Source of the DNA: Variovorax paradoxus B4
GTDB taxonomy: Bacteria > Pseudomonadota > Gammaproteobacteria > Burkholderiales > Burkholderiaceae_C
Direction of reading: 5' to 3'
NCBI RefSeq assembly: GCF_000463015.1
Contig: NC_022247.1
Span: forward strand, 5,269,501 to 5,333,500
Length of the DNA stretch: 64,000 bases
The notes beneath the pieces are model-generated. The model had not been told where the DNA came from. It saw nothing but the letters and a program-made list of their open reading frames with translations, and searched no databases. The translations under genes and the position numbers were made by a program. Positions 33,671 to 43,142 of this stretch are shown piece after piece; position 1 is the first letter of the stretch, and each line of letters opens with the position of its first letter.

Positions 33671-34579
33671 ATGGCCCTTGCCCTCTTCCGCCGCGCGCTG
33701 GCCACCGTCCTGCTGGCGGCGGCCGCATGGGGCGGCCTTGCGGCAACGGCATGGGCGCAGGGCCTGCTGCCGGTGCCCGCGCTCACGGCGCGGGTGATCG
33801 ACCAGACCGGCACGCTCGACGCGGCGCAGAGAACAGGCCTCGACACCAAGCTCGCCGCCTTCGAACAGCGCAAGGGCTCGCAGATCGTCGTGCTGATGGT
33901 GCCGACCACGGCGCCCGAGGACATCGAGAGCTACGCCCAGCGCGTCGGCGATGCCTGGAAGATCGGCCGCAAGAACGTCGGCGACGGCCTGCTCGTGATC
34001 GTGGCCAAGGACGACCGCAGGATGCGCATCGCGACCGCCAAGGCGCTCGAGGGCGCGGTGCCCGACCTCGCGGCAAGCCGCATCATCGACGAAGAGATGA
34101 AGCCGCGCTTTCGCAACAACGATTTCGCGGGCGGCCTGAATGCGGCGGTGGACCGGCTCATCGGCCTGGTCGACGGCGAGCCGCTGCCCGAGCCTGCGCG
34201 CAGCGGCAACAGCGGCCGTTCGCAGGGCGGCGACTTCGACTGGGAGAACCTCGCGATCTTCCTGTTCGTCGCGGTCTTCGTGGGCGCGCCCATCGTTCGC
34301 GCCATCGTGGGCAAGAAGCTGGGTTCGGTCCTCATGGGCGGCGGCATCGGCGTGATCGCCTTCTTCCTCACCACCAGCGTGGCCATCGCGGTGATCGCCG
34401 GGCTGGTCGCGCTCGTGGTCTCGTTCCTTTCGGGCGCAGTCCGGCCGGGCGGAGGCGGTTGGAGCAGTGGCGGCGGCGGCGGCGGGGGCTGGAGCAGCGG
34501 CGGGGGCGGTGGCGGCGGTGGTTTCAGTTCCGGCGGCGGCGGCAATTTCGGCGGCGGCGGTGCCTCCGGGAACTGGTGA
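33671..34579 (+). CDS. TPM-domain membrane protein (YgcG family) with Gly-rich tail
   Basis: Protein of 302 aa. It has a signal peptide ending A-W-A-Q, then a TPM domain (about 35-165: V-I-D-Q-T-G-T-L-D, then N-V-G-D-G-L-L-V-I-V-A-K-D-D-R-R-M-R-I). Two membrane helices follow around 195-255, and the last 50 residues are almost only Gly, Ser and Trp. This is the standard YgcG architecture. TPM domains have been linked to photosystem repair in plants; the bacterial role is unclear. It starts 11 bp after lemA. Confidence 0.9.
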   Translation: MALALFRRALATVLLAAAAWGGLAATAWAQGLLPVPALTARVIDQTGTLDAAQRTGLDTKLAAFEQRKGSQIVVLMVPTTAPEDIESYAQRVGDAWKIGRKNVGDGLLVIVAKDDRRMRIATAKALEGAVPDLAASRIIDEEMKPRFRNNDFAGGLNAAVDRLIGLVDGEPLPEPARSGNSGRSQGGDFDWENLAIFLFVAVFVGAPIVRAIVGKKLGSVLMGGGIGVIAFFLTTSVAIAVIAGLVALVVSFLSGAVRPGGGGWSSGGGGGGGWSSGGGGGGGGFSSGGGGNFGGGGASGNW

Positions 34580-34581
34580 AC

Positions 34582-35106
34582 ATGGCAGCCCCCACTTTCC
34601 TCTCGAAGCTCGGCCGCATCTGGCGCCACAGCTGGGTCGACGAGGCCGCGGTTCGCCGCGCGCTGCCCGCCGATGCACTGGAACGCCTGGCCGAACGCGT
34701 GCGCGCAAGCGAGCGCCGCCACAGCGGCGAAATCTGCCTCTGCGTCGAGGCCGGCCTGCCGCTGTCCTACCTGTGGCGCCATGCGGCTCCCAAGGAACGC
34801 GCCGTCACGCTGTTCGGCAAGCTGCGCGTGTGGGACACCGCGCACAACAACGGCGTGCTCGTCTACCTGCTGCTGGCCGAGCATGCGATCGAGATCGTGG
34901 CCGACCGCGGCATTGATGCGCGCGTCGACGATGCCGAGTGGGCCGCGATGGCGCAGCGCATGGGCGCGGCGTTCCGCGAAGGCCGCTTCGAGGACGGGCT
35001 CACGCAGGCGCTGGAAGAAATGTCGGCCTTGCTGGTGGCGCACTTTCCGCTGGCCGAGAACGAGCCCGACACCAACGAACTGCCCGACGAGCCCGTCGTC
35101 CTTTGA
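34582..35106 (+). CDS. Cytoplasmic TPM-domain protein
   Basis: Protein of 174 aa, second TPM-domain gene of the lemA cluster, starting 2 bp after the first. There is no signal peptide; a short N-terminal region (W-R-H-S-W-V-D-E-A-A-V-R-R-A-L) precedes the TPM core (S-G-E-I-C-L-C-V-E-A-G-L-P; N-N-G-V-L-V-Y-L-L-L-A-E-H-A-I-E-I-V-A-D-R-G-I). It ends in an acidic tail. Pairs of TPM genes after lemA are common in betaproteobacteria. Confidence 0.87.
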   Translation: MAAPTFLSKLGRIWRHSWVDEAAVRRALPADALERLAERVRASERRHSGEICLCVEAGLPLSYLWRHAAPKERAVTLFGKLRVWDTAHNNGVLVYLLLAEHAIEIVADRGIDARVDDAEWAAMAQRMGAAFREGRFEDGLTQALEEMSALLVAHFPLAENEPDTNELPDEPVVL

Positions 35107-35110
35107 ATTT

Positions 35111-35210
35111 CTCCCTCCCCTTCCGGGGGAGGCCGGGTGGGGCAAGCGGCGTTGGCATTGGGCACGCTCTGCCAGCCCCCATCCCAACCTTCCCCCGGAG
35201 GGGAAGGAGC
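35111..35210. repeat. GC-rich dispersed palindromic repeat, copy 1
   Basis: One arm (CTCCCTCCCCTTCCGGGG at 35111 on) and a second inverted arm (CTTCCCCCGGAGGGGAAGG to 35208) flank a short centre containing GGGTGGGG and CCCCATCCC. The same design recurs at 39088 and 40890. Here it fills the gap between the TPM gene and pdeM. It resembles REP/BIME-type elements. Confidence 0.7.
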
Positions 35211-35905
35211 TAAACCTCTTGCTCCGATGGCGGCAGCGCCCACACGCTTTCTCCGCCCACCGCATAGAAGCGCCGCCCCGGTGCGCGCTCCATCAGCCAC
35301 CCGCCCGTGAACTCGCCAAAAGCCGGCAGCACCGCCTGCTGCGCGTCGCTCGCGAAACACGGCAGCCGCACGCTGTCGCGCCCCGGTCCATGCAGCCTGC
35401 ACACGGGATGCAGGTGCCCCGCGAGCACGAAATGCGTGGCATGCGCCTGCGGATGGTGGCAGCAGGCAAAAGGCCCGAGCAGATAAGGCTCGTCGACCAC
35501 GTCGATGCCGAGTGCGGCGGGCGGATCGCCCGCGCGGCTGTCGTGGTTGCCCCGCACCAGGACCATGCCGATGGAGGCATGCGTGGCGCGCCAGGCGGCA
35601 AGCGCCGCCAGCACCCGGGGCGTGCGCGCCTGCGCCGCATGCAGGAAATCGCCAAGGAACACGATGCGCTGCGGCCCATGGGCCGCGATCAGCGCGTCGA
35701 GCCGCGCCAGGTTCTCTTGCGTGGTGCCGCCCGGCACCGGCTGCCCCAGCGCGCGGTAGGTCGCGGCCTTGCCGATGTGCAGGTCGGCAATGAACAGCAC
35801 GCGGCCGTCGGGCCACCAGACGGCGTGCTCGGGCAACAGATGCAACAGTTCCCCGGCCCATTGGACCGGGAGCGCCGACGCGGAAAGAAGATTCGAAGCA
35901 GTCAC
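35210..35905 (-). CDS. pdeM: Ligase-associated metallophosphoesterase PdeM
   Basis: Two-metal phosphoesterase of 231 aa, annotated in related genomes as a ligase-associated DNA damage response endonuclease. Metal motifs: D41-L-H43 in F-I-A-D-L-H-I-G-K, G-D86-F-L-H, G-N120-H121-D, and G-H164-L-H166. A GTG at 35905 is the best start available; the frame stays open to 36157 but that would overlap trxC. It is separated from the exonuclease-ligase-helicase operon (36442-42028) by the opposite-facing trxC, although the genes are usually contiguous. Confidence 0.82.
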   Translation of the reverse strand: MTASNLLSASALPVQWAGELLHLLPEHAVWWPDGRVLFIADLHIGKAATYRALGQPVPGGTTQENLARLDALIAAHGPQRIVFLGDFLHAAQARTPRVLAALAAWRATHASIGMVLVRGNHDSRAGDPPAALGIDVVDEPYLLGPFACCHHPQAHATHFVLAGHLHPVCRLHGPGRDSVRLPCFASDAQQAVLPAFGEFTGGWLMERAPGRRFYAVGGESVWALPPSEQEV

Positions 35906-35981
35906 GGGCAACGAGTGTCGCAAAAGAAGCGCGGGCGGGCGGCCGTCTTGCAATTCACCCCGCAGGCCCCAGTTCCCCGGT

Positions 35982-36431
35982 ATGACCGAAACGCCTTCGC
36001 TGCACATCGTCTGCCCGCACTGCCACACGACCAACCGCGTGCGCGCGGCGCAGCTGGGCAGTGCGCCCGACTGCGGCAACTGCCACCGCGCGCTCTTCAC
36101 CGGCCATTCCACCGCGCTGCCGGACGAAAAGACCTTCGACCGCCACATTGCACGCAATGAAATCCCGGTGCTGGTGGACTTCTGGGCACCCTGGTGCGGC
36201 CCGTGCCGCCAGATGGCACCGGGCTACGAGCAGGCCGCGGCCCAGCTCGAACCGCAGGTGCGGCTGGCCAAGGTCGACACGGAGGCGGTGCCGACCCTTG
36301 GCGCGCGCTTCAACATCCGCAGCATTCCGACGCTGGCGCTGTTCCGCGGCGGCCGCGAAGTGGCGCGCCAGGCCGGCGCCATGGGCGCGGCGGACATCGT
36401 GCGCTGGGTCAAGGCGCACGGCGCGGGTTGA
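35982..36431 (+). CDS. trxC: Thioredoxin 2 (TrxC)
   Basis: Thioredoxin of 149 aa with the TrxC-specific N-terminal zinc ribbon (C11-x2-C14 and C31-x2-C34) followed by a thioredoxin fold with active site W-C72-G-P-C75. It reduces protein disulfides in the cytoplasm and is often oxidative-stress-inducible. It sits between pdeM (divergent) and the helicase gene (convergent, 10 bp between stops). Confidence 0.94.
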   Translation: MTETPSLHIVCPHCHTTNRVRAAQLGSAPDCGNCHRALFTGHSTALPDEKTFDRHIARNEIPVLVDFWAPWCGPCRQMAPGYEQAAAQLEPQVRLAKVDTEAVPTLGARFNIRSIPTLALFRGGREVARQAGAMGAADIVRWVKAHGAG

Positions 36432-36441
36432 ACTGAACGGC

Positions 36442-39231
36442 TCACAGCGGCGGCAAGGGCCGTGACGGCCGTGATCGCGACCTGCGCTCCCGGCGCGGCG
36501 TGGCCGGCGGCTTGCCGGGCCCTTCCTGCCCGAACGCGAGCGTGCTCTTCACGCGCTCCACCCCCCCGGCCGTGACCACGCCGCCGGCGGCCTTTTCGAG
36601 CTGCTCGACCATGCGCGCAATGCGGTCGGCCACGTTCTCGTTCGACAGCTTCTCGCGGAACAGCTCGACCATGAGCGGGAACGAGAACGGCGTGGGCCGC
36701 TCGAGCGGCTTCAGCACCAGCTGTTGAGTGGCCATGCGCGCGAGGCCGGCACTCAGGCGGCCGATTTCGAGTTCCTGCGCGAGCAGCTCCTGCTCGGCCT
36801 GCAGCAGCAGCTTGTTCGCCGGGTCGTACTTGCGGAACACCTCCCAGAACAGCGAGGACGAGGCCTGCAGCTGCCTGCTGCTGCGCTTCTCGCCCGGATA
36901 GCCCTGGAAGATCAGCCCCGAGACACGCGCAATCTCGCGGAAGCGGCGCTGCGCCAGTTCGCCTGCGTTGAGCGAGGCCAGCACCTCGTGCAGCAGCGTG
37001 GCATGCGCATCCTCGCCCTGGAGCAGGCGCAGCGCCTGCGGCAGCAGCGCGGGCCAGTCGACCGGCGTGGCGCTGAGCAGCTCGAAGCCGTAGTCGTTCA
37101 CCGCGATGGAGAAGGTGCGCGCCTCGTGCTGCGCCACGCGCCAGGCCAGCAGGCTGGCAAGCCCCAGGTGCACGTGGCGCCCCGCGAAGGGGTAGAGGAA
37201 CAGGTGCGAGCCTTCGCGCGTGGCGAGCGTTTCGGCCAGCAGGGTCTGCGGCGTGGGCAGGGCCGACCATTGCTGCTGGATCTCGAGCAGCGGCCGCACG
37301 CACTGCAGCTCGGGCGATGGATAGCGCCCCTCGCCGGCCAGCGCGAGCTGCTGCACCACCGCATCGGCCAGCGTGGTCGACAGCGGCATGCGCCCGCCAC
37401 TCCAGCGCGGCACTGCGGCGCGCTTGCCGGTGGCGCGCCGCACCCAGGCCGTCATGTCGTGGATGCGCACGAGCTCGAGCATCCGGCCGCCGAACAGGAA
37501 GCAGTCGCCCGGCTTCATGCGCGCAACGAAACTCTCCTCGACGTTGCCGATCTTTCCGCCGCCCATGTACTGCACCGCCATGCTCGCGTCGCTCACGATG
37601 GTGCCGATGTTCATGCGGTGGCGCCGCGCGAGCCGCGCGTCCGGCACGCGCCAGACGCCCTCTGCATCAGGCACCGCGCGGCGGTAGTCGGGATACGCGG
37701 CCAGCGAAGGCCCGCCCTGCGACACGAAGGCCAGGCACCACGCCCAGCTCTCGCGCGACAGATCCGCATAGGCGGCGGTGCCGCGCACTTCGGCATACAG
37801 GTCGTCGGGCACGAAGCCGCCACCGAGCGCCACGGTCACCAGATGCTGCACCAGCACGTCGAGCGGCTGCACCGGCGTGTGGCGCGCCTCGATGTGGCCG
37901 GCCGCGATGGCCGCGCGCGCCGCGGCGCCTTCGACCATCTCGATGCTGTGCGTGGGCACGAGCGTGATGCGCGACGGCCGGCCCGGCGCATGGCCCGAGC
38001 GCCCCGCGCGCTGCAGCAGCCGCGCCACGCCCTTGGGCGAACCGATCTGCAGCACGCGCTCGACCGGCAGGAAGTCCACGCCCAGGTCCAGGCTCGAGGT
38101 GCAGACCACCGCCTTGAGCTCGCCGTTCTTCAGGCCCCGCTCGACCCACTCGCGCACCGCGCGGTCGAGCGAGCCGTGGTGCAGCGCGATGATGCCGGCC
38201 CATTCGGGCCGCGCCTCGAGCATCGCCTGGTACCAGATCTCCGATTGCGAGCGCGTGTTGGTGAACACCAGCGTGGTGCTGCTGGCGGCAATCTCGTCGA
38301 GCACCTGCGGCAGCATCGTGAGACCCAGGTGGCCGCCCCACGGAAAGCGCTCGGCCCGGCCGGGCAGCAGCGAATCGACCACCAGCTTCTTGGGCACCGC
38401 GCCTTGCACCAGCACGCCCTCTTGACGGCCATCTTCTCGGCCCAGCAAGGCGTGCATGGCCTCCTGCAGGTTGCCGAGCGTGGCCGACATGCCCCACACC
38501 GCGAGCCCCGCATTCCAGCGCCTGAGCCGCGCGAGCGCCAGCTGCACCTGCACGCCGCGCTTGTTGCCGAGCAGCTCGTGCCATTCGTCGACCACCACCA
38601 TCTTCACGCGGCCCAGCACCTCGCCCGCATCGGCGCGCGCGAGCAACAGCGAAAGGCTCTCGGGCGTGGTGACGAGCACGGTCGGCAGGCGCTCGTTCTG
38701 CGCGCTGCGCTCGGCCGACGAGGTGTCGCCGCTGCGCGCGCCGGCGCTCCAGCGGTGCACGTCGATGCCCTGGGCATCCATCGCTTCGAGCGGCTGCTGC
38801 AGTGCGCGCAGCGTGTCGGCCGCGAGCGCGCGCATGGGCGTGATCCAGAGCACGGTGAGCGGCGGCGGCGTGGTCTTTCCGCTGCGCGAGGGCGGCGGCG
38901 GCGCAGACGAGAACGCCTGCAGCGCGCCGAGCCACACCGCGTAGGTCTTGCCTGCGCCGGTGGTCGCATGCAGCAGCCCGGAGCGCCCCGCGGCCACGGC
39001 CTTCCATACGTCGCGCTGGAACTTGAAAGGCTTCCAGCCGCGCGCTGCAAACCACGCGTCGAGCGCCGCCTTGACTGCTGCTGCCTTGCTCCTTCCCCTT
39101 CCGGGGGAAGGCCGGGATGGGGGCTCGCGGCCTTCGAGCACAGGCGGCTGGCTCTTGATACGCCGCTTACCCCCACCCCGGCCTTCCCCCGGGAGGGGAG
39201 GGAGAAATGCGGGGTCAGGCGGCGCGGTCAT
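36442..39231 (-). CDS. Ligase-associated Lhr-type DEXH helicase
   Basis: Superfamily 2 helicase of 929 aa. Walker A A-T-T-G-A-G-K-T at 89-96, motif [10 protein letters not shown], motif [11 protein letters not shown], then a winged-helix and Lhr core. It is expected to unwind DNA in repair together with the adjacent ligase and exonuclease. The ATG at 39231 overlaps the ligase stop (ATGA). Residues about 10-48 are encoded by a GC-rich repeat, giving a Pro/Gly/Arg-rich insertion absent from the conserved core. The tail is basic and Arg/Pro-rich. Confidence 0.92.
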   Translation of the reverse strand: MTAPPDPAFLPPLPGEGRGGGKRRIKSQPPVLEGREPPSRPSPGRGRSKAAAVKAALDAWFAARGWKPFKFQRDVWKAVAAGRSGLLHATTGAGKTYAVWLGALQAFSSAPPPPSRSGKTTPPPLTVLWITPMRALAADTLRALQQPLEAMDAQGIDVHRWSAGARSGDTSSAERSAQNERLPTVLVTTPESLSLLLARADAGEVLGRVKMVVVDEWHELLGNKRGVQVQLALARLRRWNAGLAVWGMSATLGNLQEAMHALLGREDGRQEGVLVQGAVPKKLVVDSLLPGRAERFPWGGHLGLTMLPQVLDEIAASSTTLVFTNTRSQSEIWYQAMLEARPEWAGIIALHHGSLDRAVREWVERGLKNGELKAVVCTSSLDLGVDFLPVERVLQIGSPKGVARLLQRAGRSGHAPGRPSRITLVPTHSIEMVEGAAARAAIAAGHIEARHTPVQPLDVLVQHLVTVALGGGFVPDDLYAEVRGTAAYADLSRESWAWCLAFVSQGGPSLAAYPDYRRAVPDAEGVWRVPDARLARRHRMNIGTIVSDASMAVQYMGGGKIGNVEESFVARMKPGDCFLFGGRMLELVRIHDMTAWVRRATGKRAAVPRWSGGRMPLSTTLADAVVQQLALAGEGRYPSPELQCVRPLLEIQQQWSALPTPQTLLAETLATREGSHLFLYPFAGRHVHLGLASLLAWRVAQHEARTFSIAVNDYGFELLSATPVDWPALLPQALRLLQGEDAHATLLHEVLASLNAGELAQRRFREIARVSGLIFQGYPGEKRSSRQLQASSSLFWEVFRKYDPANKLLLQAEQELLAQELEIGRLSAGLARMATQQLVLKPLERPTPFSFPLMVELFREKLSNENVADRIARMVEQLEKAAGGVVTAGGVERVKSTLAFGQEGPGKPPATPRRERRSRSRPSRPLPPL
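39088..39204. repeat. GC-rich dispersed palindromic repeat, copy 2 (inside the helicase gene)
   Basis: Arms CTCCTTCCCCTTCCGGGGG (39089 on) and CCTTCCCCCGGGAGGGGAG (to about 39200) surround a centre of about 75 bp. It lies within the 5' end of the helicase coding region and keeps the frame open, so it is translated as residues about 10-48. Confidence 0.75.
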
Positions 39232-40883
39232 GACGGCAGCAGCGCGGCCAGCGTCTGCAGGGTGTCGGCTTCCGCCACCGGCTTGTCTTCGCGCCAGCGC
39301 AGCATGCGCGGAAAGCGCACCGCGATGCCGCTCTTGTGGCGCGCGCTGCGCGCGATGCCTTCGAAACCCAGCTCGAACACCAGCGTGGGCTTGACGCTCT
39401 TCACCGGGCCGAAGCTCTCGACGGTGGTCTTGCGGATGATCGCGTCCACGCGCGCCATCTCGGCGTCGGTGAGGCCCGAATAGGCCTTGGCAAAGGGCAC
39501 GAGCTTGCGGCCTTCCTGCTCGGGCGGGCCGTCCCAGACGGCGAAGGTGTAGTCGCTGTAGAGGCTCGCGCGCCGGCCGTGGCCGCGCTGTGCGTAGACA
39601 AGCACGGCGTCGATGCTGAGCGGATCGATCTTCCACTTCCACCACACGCCCACGTCCTTGGTGCGGCCCACGCCGTACTGCGCGTCGCGGCGCTTGAGCA
39701 TCATGCCTTCCACGCCCATGCTGCGCGCCGCTTCGCGCTGGCGTGCGAAGTCGCTCCATTCGATGCCGGTGAGCATCGGGCTCGGCAGCAGCGACGGGTG
39801 CGGCATGCGCGTGACGAGTTCGTCGAGCAGCAGCCGGCGCTGCGACTGCGGCAGCGCGCGCAGGTCGCGCCCTTCCCATTCGAGGACGTCGTAGGCCAGC
39901 AGCACCACCGGGATCTCGCGCAGCAGCTTCGCGCCCAGCGTCTTGCGGCCGATGCGCCTCTGCAGCTCCGCGAAGGGCTGCACCCTGTCGTCGCGCCAGA
40001 CGGCAATCTCGCCGTCGAGCACCGTGCCGTCGGGCAGCGCATCGCCCAGCACGGCCAGCTCGGGAAAGCGCTCGGTCACCAGTTCCTCGCCGCGCGACCA
40101 CAGCCAGGCGACGCCCGCGCGCTTGACCAGCTGCGCGCGGATGCCGTCCCACTTCCATTCGACGATCCAGCCGGCCGGCGGACCGAGCACGGCATCGAAC
40201 TGCTCGAGCGGCAGGTTGAACGCATGCGCAAGAAAGAACGGGTAGGGCTGCCCGCTGGTCTTCTGTACCTGCTCCGCGCCCGACTCCGGCGCGATCAGCG
40301 CGCGGTAGTCTTCCGCCCGCGGGCGGCCGCCGATGTGGGTGTAGCCCATGAGGCGCTGCGCCACGCGCTTGGGATCGATGCCGCCCACGCCCGCGAGCGC
40401 CTGCGTGACCTGCAGCTTCGACACGCCCACGCGGAAGGCGCCGGTGATGAGCTTGAAGTACACCAGCCGCTCTTCGGCCGCGAGCTGGCGCCACTGCGCG
40501 CGCAGCCGCGCGGGCAGTTCGTCGGGCGCCGCCTTGCCGGCCTCCCGCAGCGGCAGCAGGTGCTCCTCGACCCAGCGCGCCAGGCCGAGGTCGTGCGCCT
40601 CGGTGGGCGGCGGCAGCAGCAGCGCGATGGTTTCGGCCAGGTCGCCGACCACCTCGTAGCTCTCGTCGAACAGCCATTCGGGCAGGCCCGCCGCTTCCTG
40701 CGCGAGCAGCCGCAGCAGCTTGGTGGGCACGAGCTGGCGCGGCTTGCCGCCGGCCAGGAAGTACACGGCCCACGCCGCATCGGCCGGATCGGCCTCGCGC
40801 AGGTAGCGCTGCAGCGCGGCCTGCTTGGCAAGGCTCGAGGTGCTCGCGTCGAGCTCGCGGTAGAGCGCCGCGAAATCCTTCAT
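39228..40883 (-). CDS. ATP-dependent DNA ligase
   Basis: Ligase of 551 aa. The adenylation lysine is K244 in E-W-K-W-D-G-I-R (motif I, K-x-D-G). The N-terminal 200 residues form the DNA-binding domain, and an OB fold closes the C-terminus ([12 protein letters not shown]). It belongs to the bacterial ligase group found with Lhr helicase, MBL exonuclease and PdeM. It is joined to both neighbours by ATGA overlaps, so the three proteins are made in coupled amounts. Confidence 0.94.
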   Translation of the reverse strand: MKDFAALYRELDASTSSLAKQAALQRYLREADPADAAWAVYFLAGGKPRQLVPTKLLRLLAQEAAGLPEWLFDESYEVVGDLAETIALLLPPPTEAHDLGLARWVEEHLLPLREAGKAAPDELPARLRAQWRQLAAEERLVYFKLITGAFRVGVSKLQVTQALAGVGGIDPKRVAQRLMGYTHIGGRPRAEDYRALIAPESGAEQVQKTSGQPYPFFLAHAFNLPLEQFDAVLGPPAGWIVEWKWDGIRAQLVKRAGVAWLWSRGEELVTERFPELAVLGDALPDGTVLDGEIAVWRDDRVQPFAELQRRIGRKTLGAKLLREIPVVLLAYDVLEWEGRDLRALPQSQRRLLLDELVTRMPHPSLLPSPMLTGIEWSDFARQREAARSMGVEGMMLKRRDAQYGVGRTKDVGVWWKWKIDPLSIDAVLVYAQRGHGRRASLYSDYTFAVWDGPPEQEGRKLVPFAKAYSGLTDAEMARVDAIIRKTTVESFGPVKSVKPTLVFELGFEGIARSARHKSGIAVRFPRMLRWREDKPVAEADTLQTLAALLPS

Positions 40884-42028
40884 GGCTTTGCTCCTTCCCC
40901 CTTCGGGGGGAAGGTCGGGATGGGGGCTGGCCGCGTCCGCATCGGGCGCCCGCTTGCCCCCTCCCCGGCCCTCCCCCGGGAAGGGGAGGGAGTTTGCTCG
41001 TCATCTTCGTCGCCGTACTCGGTCCTGAAGCCCTGCGCTTCCAATCCGTTCTCGCTGAGCCAGCGCACCATCACCGCCACGCTGCCGTGGGTGACGAACA
41101 CCCGCTCGGCTCCCGTGCCCGCGATGGCCTGCTGCAGACCGGGCCAGTCGGCGTGGTCCGACATCACGAAGCCGCGGTCCACGCCGCGCCGGCGGCGCGT
41201 GCCGCGCAGCTGCATCCAGCCGCTCGCGAAGGCGTCGGCATGATGGCCGAAGCGGCGCATCCATGGCGTTCCCTGGGCCGAGGGCGGCGCCAGCACCAGC
41301 GCCCGCTTGAGCAGCGCGGCATCGACGCCCGCATCGGTCACCCGCAGGGTCTGCGGCAAGGCCACGCCCGCGGCGCGGTACACCGCATTGAGCGGCTCGA
41401 CCGCGCCGTGCACCACGATCGGCCCGATGGAGGCGTCCACGCCATACAGGATGCGCTGCGCCTTGCCGAAGGCATAGCAGAACAGCACCGATGCGCGGCC
41501 GGCCTCGGCGTTGGCGCGCCACCAGGCGTCGATCTCGGCGAACAGCGCCGCCTGCGTGGGCCAGCGGTAGATCGGCAGGCCGAAGGTCGACTCGGTGATG
41601 AAGGTGTCGCAGGGCACGGGTTCGAAGGGCGCGCAGGTGCCGTCGGGCTCGGTCTTGTAGTCGCCCGAGGCCACCCACACGCGGCCGCCGTGTTCGAGCC
41701 GCACCTGCGCCGAGCCCAGCACATGGCCGGCCGGATGCAGCGAGATGCGCACGCCGTGGTGCCCGATCGCCTCGCCATACGGCAGCGTCTGCAGCGCGAT
41801 GTCGTCGCCAAGGCGGGTGCGCAGCGTGCCGGCGCTGTCGGTGTGCGCGAGGTAGTGGCCGTGGCCGGCGCGCGCGTGGTCGGAGTGCGCATGGGTGATG
41901 ACGGCGCGCGCCACCGGCCGCCAGGGGTCGATGTAGAAGTCGCCGGGCGGGCAGTAGAGGCCCTCGGGCCGCGCCACCACGAGGTCGCCAGGGCGCAAAG
42001 CGGAACTGTGGGGCAGCGGCGCGGTCAT
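40880..42028 (-). CDS. Ligase-associated MBL-fold DNA exonuclease
   Basis: Metallo-beta-lactamase/beta-CASP type nuclease of 382 aa. The zinc motif is H46-A-H-S-D-H51, with later His in H-P-A-G-H and M-S-D-H-A-D-W. It is the first gene of the exonuclease-ligase-helicase operon. The conserved protein ends around E-Y-G-D-E-D-D; residues 346-380 are encoded by repeat copy 3 and form a Pro/Gly/Arg tail. The ATG at 42028 is divergent from the LysR gene at 42099. Confidence 0.92.
   Translation of the reverse strand: MTAPLPHSSALRPGDLVVARPEGLYCPPGDFYIDPWRPVARAVITHAHSDHARAGHGHYLAHTDSAGTLRTRLGDDIALQTLPYGEAIGHHGVRISLHPAGHVLGSAQVRLEHGGRVWVASGDYKTEPDGTCAPFEPVPCDTFITESTFGLPIYRWPTQAALFAEIDAWWRANAEAGRASVLFCYAFGKAQRILYGVDASIGPIVVHGAVEPLNAVYRAAGVALPQTLRVTDAGVDAALLKRALVLAPPSAQGTPWMRRFGHHADAFASGWMQLRGTRRRRGVDRGFVMSDHADWPGLQQAIAGTGAERVFVTHGSVAVMVRWLSENGLEAQGFRTEYGDEDDEQTPSPSRGRAGEGASGRPMRTRPAPIPTFPPKGEGAKP
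40890..40992. repeat. GC-rich dispersed palindromic repeat, copy 3 (3' end of the exonuclease gene)
   Basis: Arms CTCCTTCCCCCTTCGGGGGG and CCTCCCCCGGGAAGGGGAGG surround a centre containing GATGGGGGCTGG and GCCCCCTCCCCGG. It sits at the exonuclease/ligase junction and encodes the last residues of the exonuclease while leaving the ligase start intact. Confidence 0.75.
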
Positions 42029-42098
42029 GGCCCGACATCGTAGGCCGGCGCGACAGTCCGCGTGCCGAAGGCCCTGTGGAACAATCTTCGCCACACCC

Positions 42099-43004
42099 AT
42101 GCTGCATCCGCCTCGCCACTTCGTCTACCTCGATGCCGTCGCGCGCGCGGGGTCGATCCGCAAGGCGGCCGAGAAGCTGCACGTGGCCTCGACGGCGCTC
42201 AACCGCAAGATCCTCGAGATCGAGTCCGACATCGGCACGCCGCTGTTCGAGCGCCTGCCGCGCGGCGTGCGCCTCACGGCAGCGGGCGAGGTGCTGATCA
42301 CCGCGGTGCGGCGCAGCATGGCCGACATGCGCTCGGCCGAGTCGCAGATCGAGCAGCTGCGCGGGCTGGTGCGCGGCACGGTGCGCATCGGCTGCGCCGA
42401 ATCGGTCGCGACCGACCTGATCCCCGGCACCATCGCGCATTACCAGCAGACGCACCCGGGCGTGCAGTTCCAGATCGTCTCGGGCGTGACGGGCAACCTG
42501 GCCGCGTCGCTGATGGCCGACGATGTCGAACTGATCCTGGTGCACGACCCGCAGCCGTCGGAGACGCTGCGCGTGATCAGCGCGATCGCGCAGCCGCTGT
42601 GCGCGATGCTGCGGCCCGACCACCCGCTGGCGAAGCGCGCCACGCTGCGGCTGGCCGATTGCCAGAAGTACACCGTGGCGCTGGGCGACCGGTCGTTCGG
42701 CAGCCGCCGGCTGCTGGACGACGTGATGGCGCGCTCGCGCATCGCGCTGCAGGTCGCGCTGGAGGCCAGCACCGTGCAGACGCTCAAGGAGTTCACGCGG
42801 CAGACGGGCGCGATCAGCTTCCAGTTCCAGATCGGCACGCTCAACGAGGTGCGGCGCGGCGAGCTGGTGTCGATCCCGCTGTCGGACCGGGCGCTGGCGC
42901 ACAGCCAGCTGGTGCTGGCGGCGCGCGCCGGCCGCATGCTGCCGATCGCCACGCTGTCGTTCATGGAAACGCTGGTCAACCGGCTGGCGGCGCTGCCGGG
43001 CTGA
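42099..43004 (+). CDS. LysR-family regulator of the ring-opening amidohydrolase operon
   Basis: Regulator of 301 aa. The winged HTH lies at about 5-65 (F-V-Y-L-D-A-V-A-R-A-G-S-I-R-K-A-A-E-K-L-H-V-A; L-F-E-R-L-P-R-G-V-R-L-T-A-A-G), with a substrate-binding domain from about 90. The ATG at 42099 is chosen because the HTH begins immediately; the upstream frame is Arg-rich. It points the same way as the operon at 43143, 138 bp downstream, where a palindrome lies. By position it is the likely activator of that operon. Confidence 0.88.
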   Translation: MLHPPRHFVYLDAVARAGSIRKAAEKLHVASTALNRKILEIESDIGTPLFERLPRGVRLTAAGEVLITAVRRSMADMRSAESQIEQLRGLVRGTVRIGCAESVATDLIPGTIAHYQQTHPGVQFQIVSGVTGNLAASLMADDVELILVHDPQPSETLRVISAIAQPLCAMLRPDHPLAKRATLRLADCQKYTVALGDRSFGSRRLLDDVMARSRIALQVALEASTVQTLKEFTRQTGAISFQFQIGTLNEVRRGELVSIPLSDRALAHSQLVLAARAGRMLPIATLSFMETLVNRLAALPG

Positions 43005-43060
43005 GCGGCCTGCGGGCGCGCGGCCGCGAACGCGGCGAATCGCCCACTGCACACAATTTG

Positions 43061-43075
43061 CGCTCGGTCCGAGCG
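43061..43075. promoter_or_regulatory. Palindrome upstream of the ring-opening amidohydrolase gene
   Basis: CGCTCGG-T-CCGAGCG, a perfect 7-bp inverted repeat with a 1-bp centre, 68 bp before the ATG at 43143. It lies in the only gap between the LysR gene and the operon. Compatible with a regulator site; it does not show the classical T-N11-A LysR form clearly. Confidence 0.5.
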
Positions 43076-43142
43076 AAACATTGCGCTGGAGGTTTGCACC
43101 CCGGCTGCCCATACTGCGCTCATCTGTTGCACCGCAGCATCC

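Noticed and set aside
43081..43115. A sigma54 or sigma70 promoter in front of the ring-opening amidohydrolase
   Set aside because: Neither the GG/GC doublet spacing nor a -35/-10 pair with acceptable spacing is present; only the palindrome at 43061 was kept.
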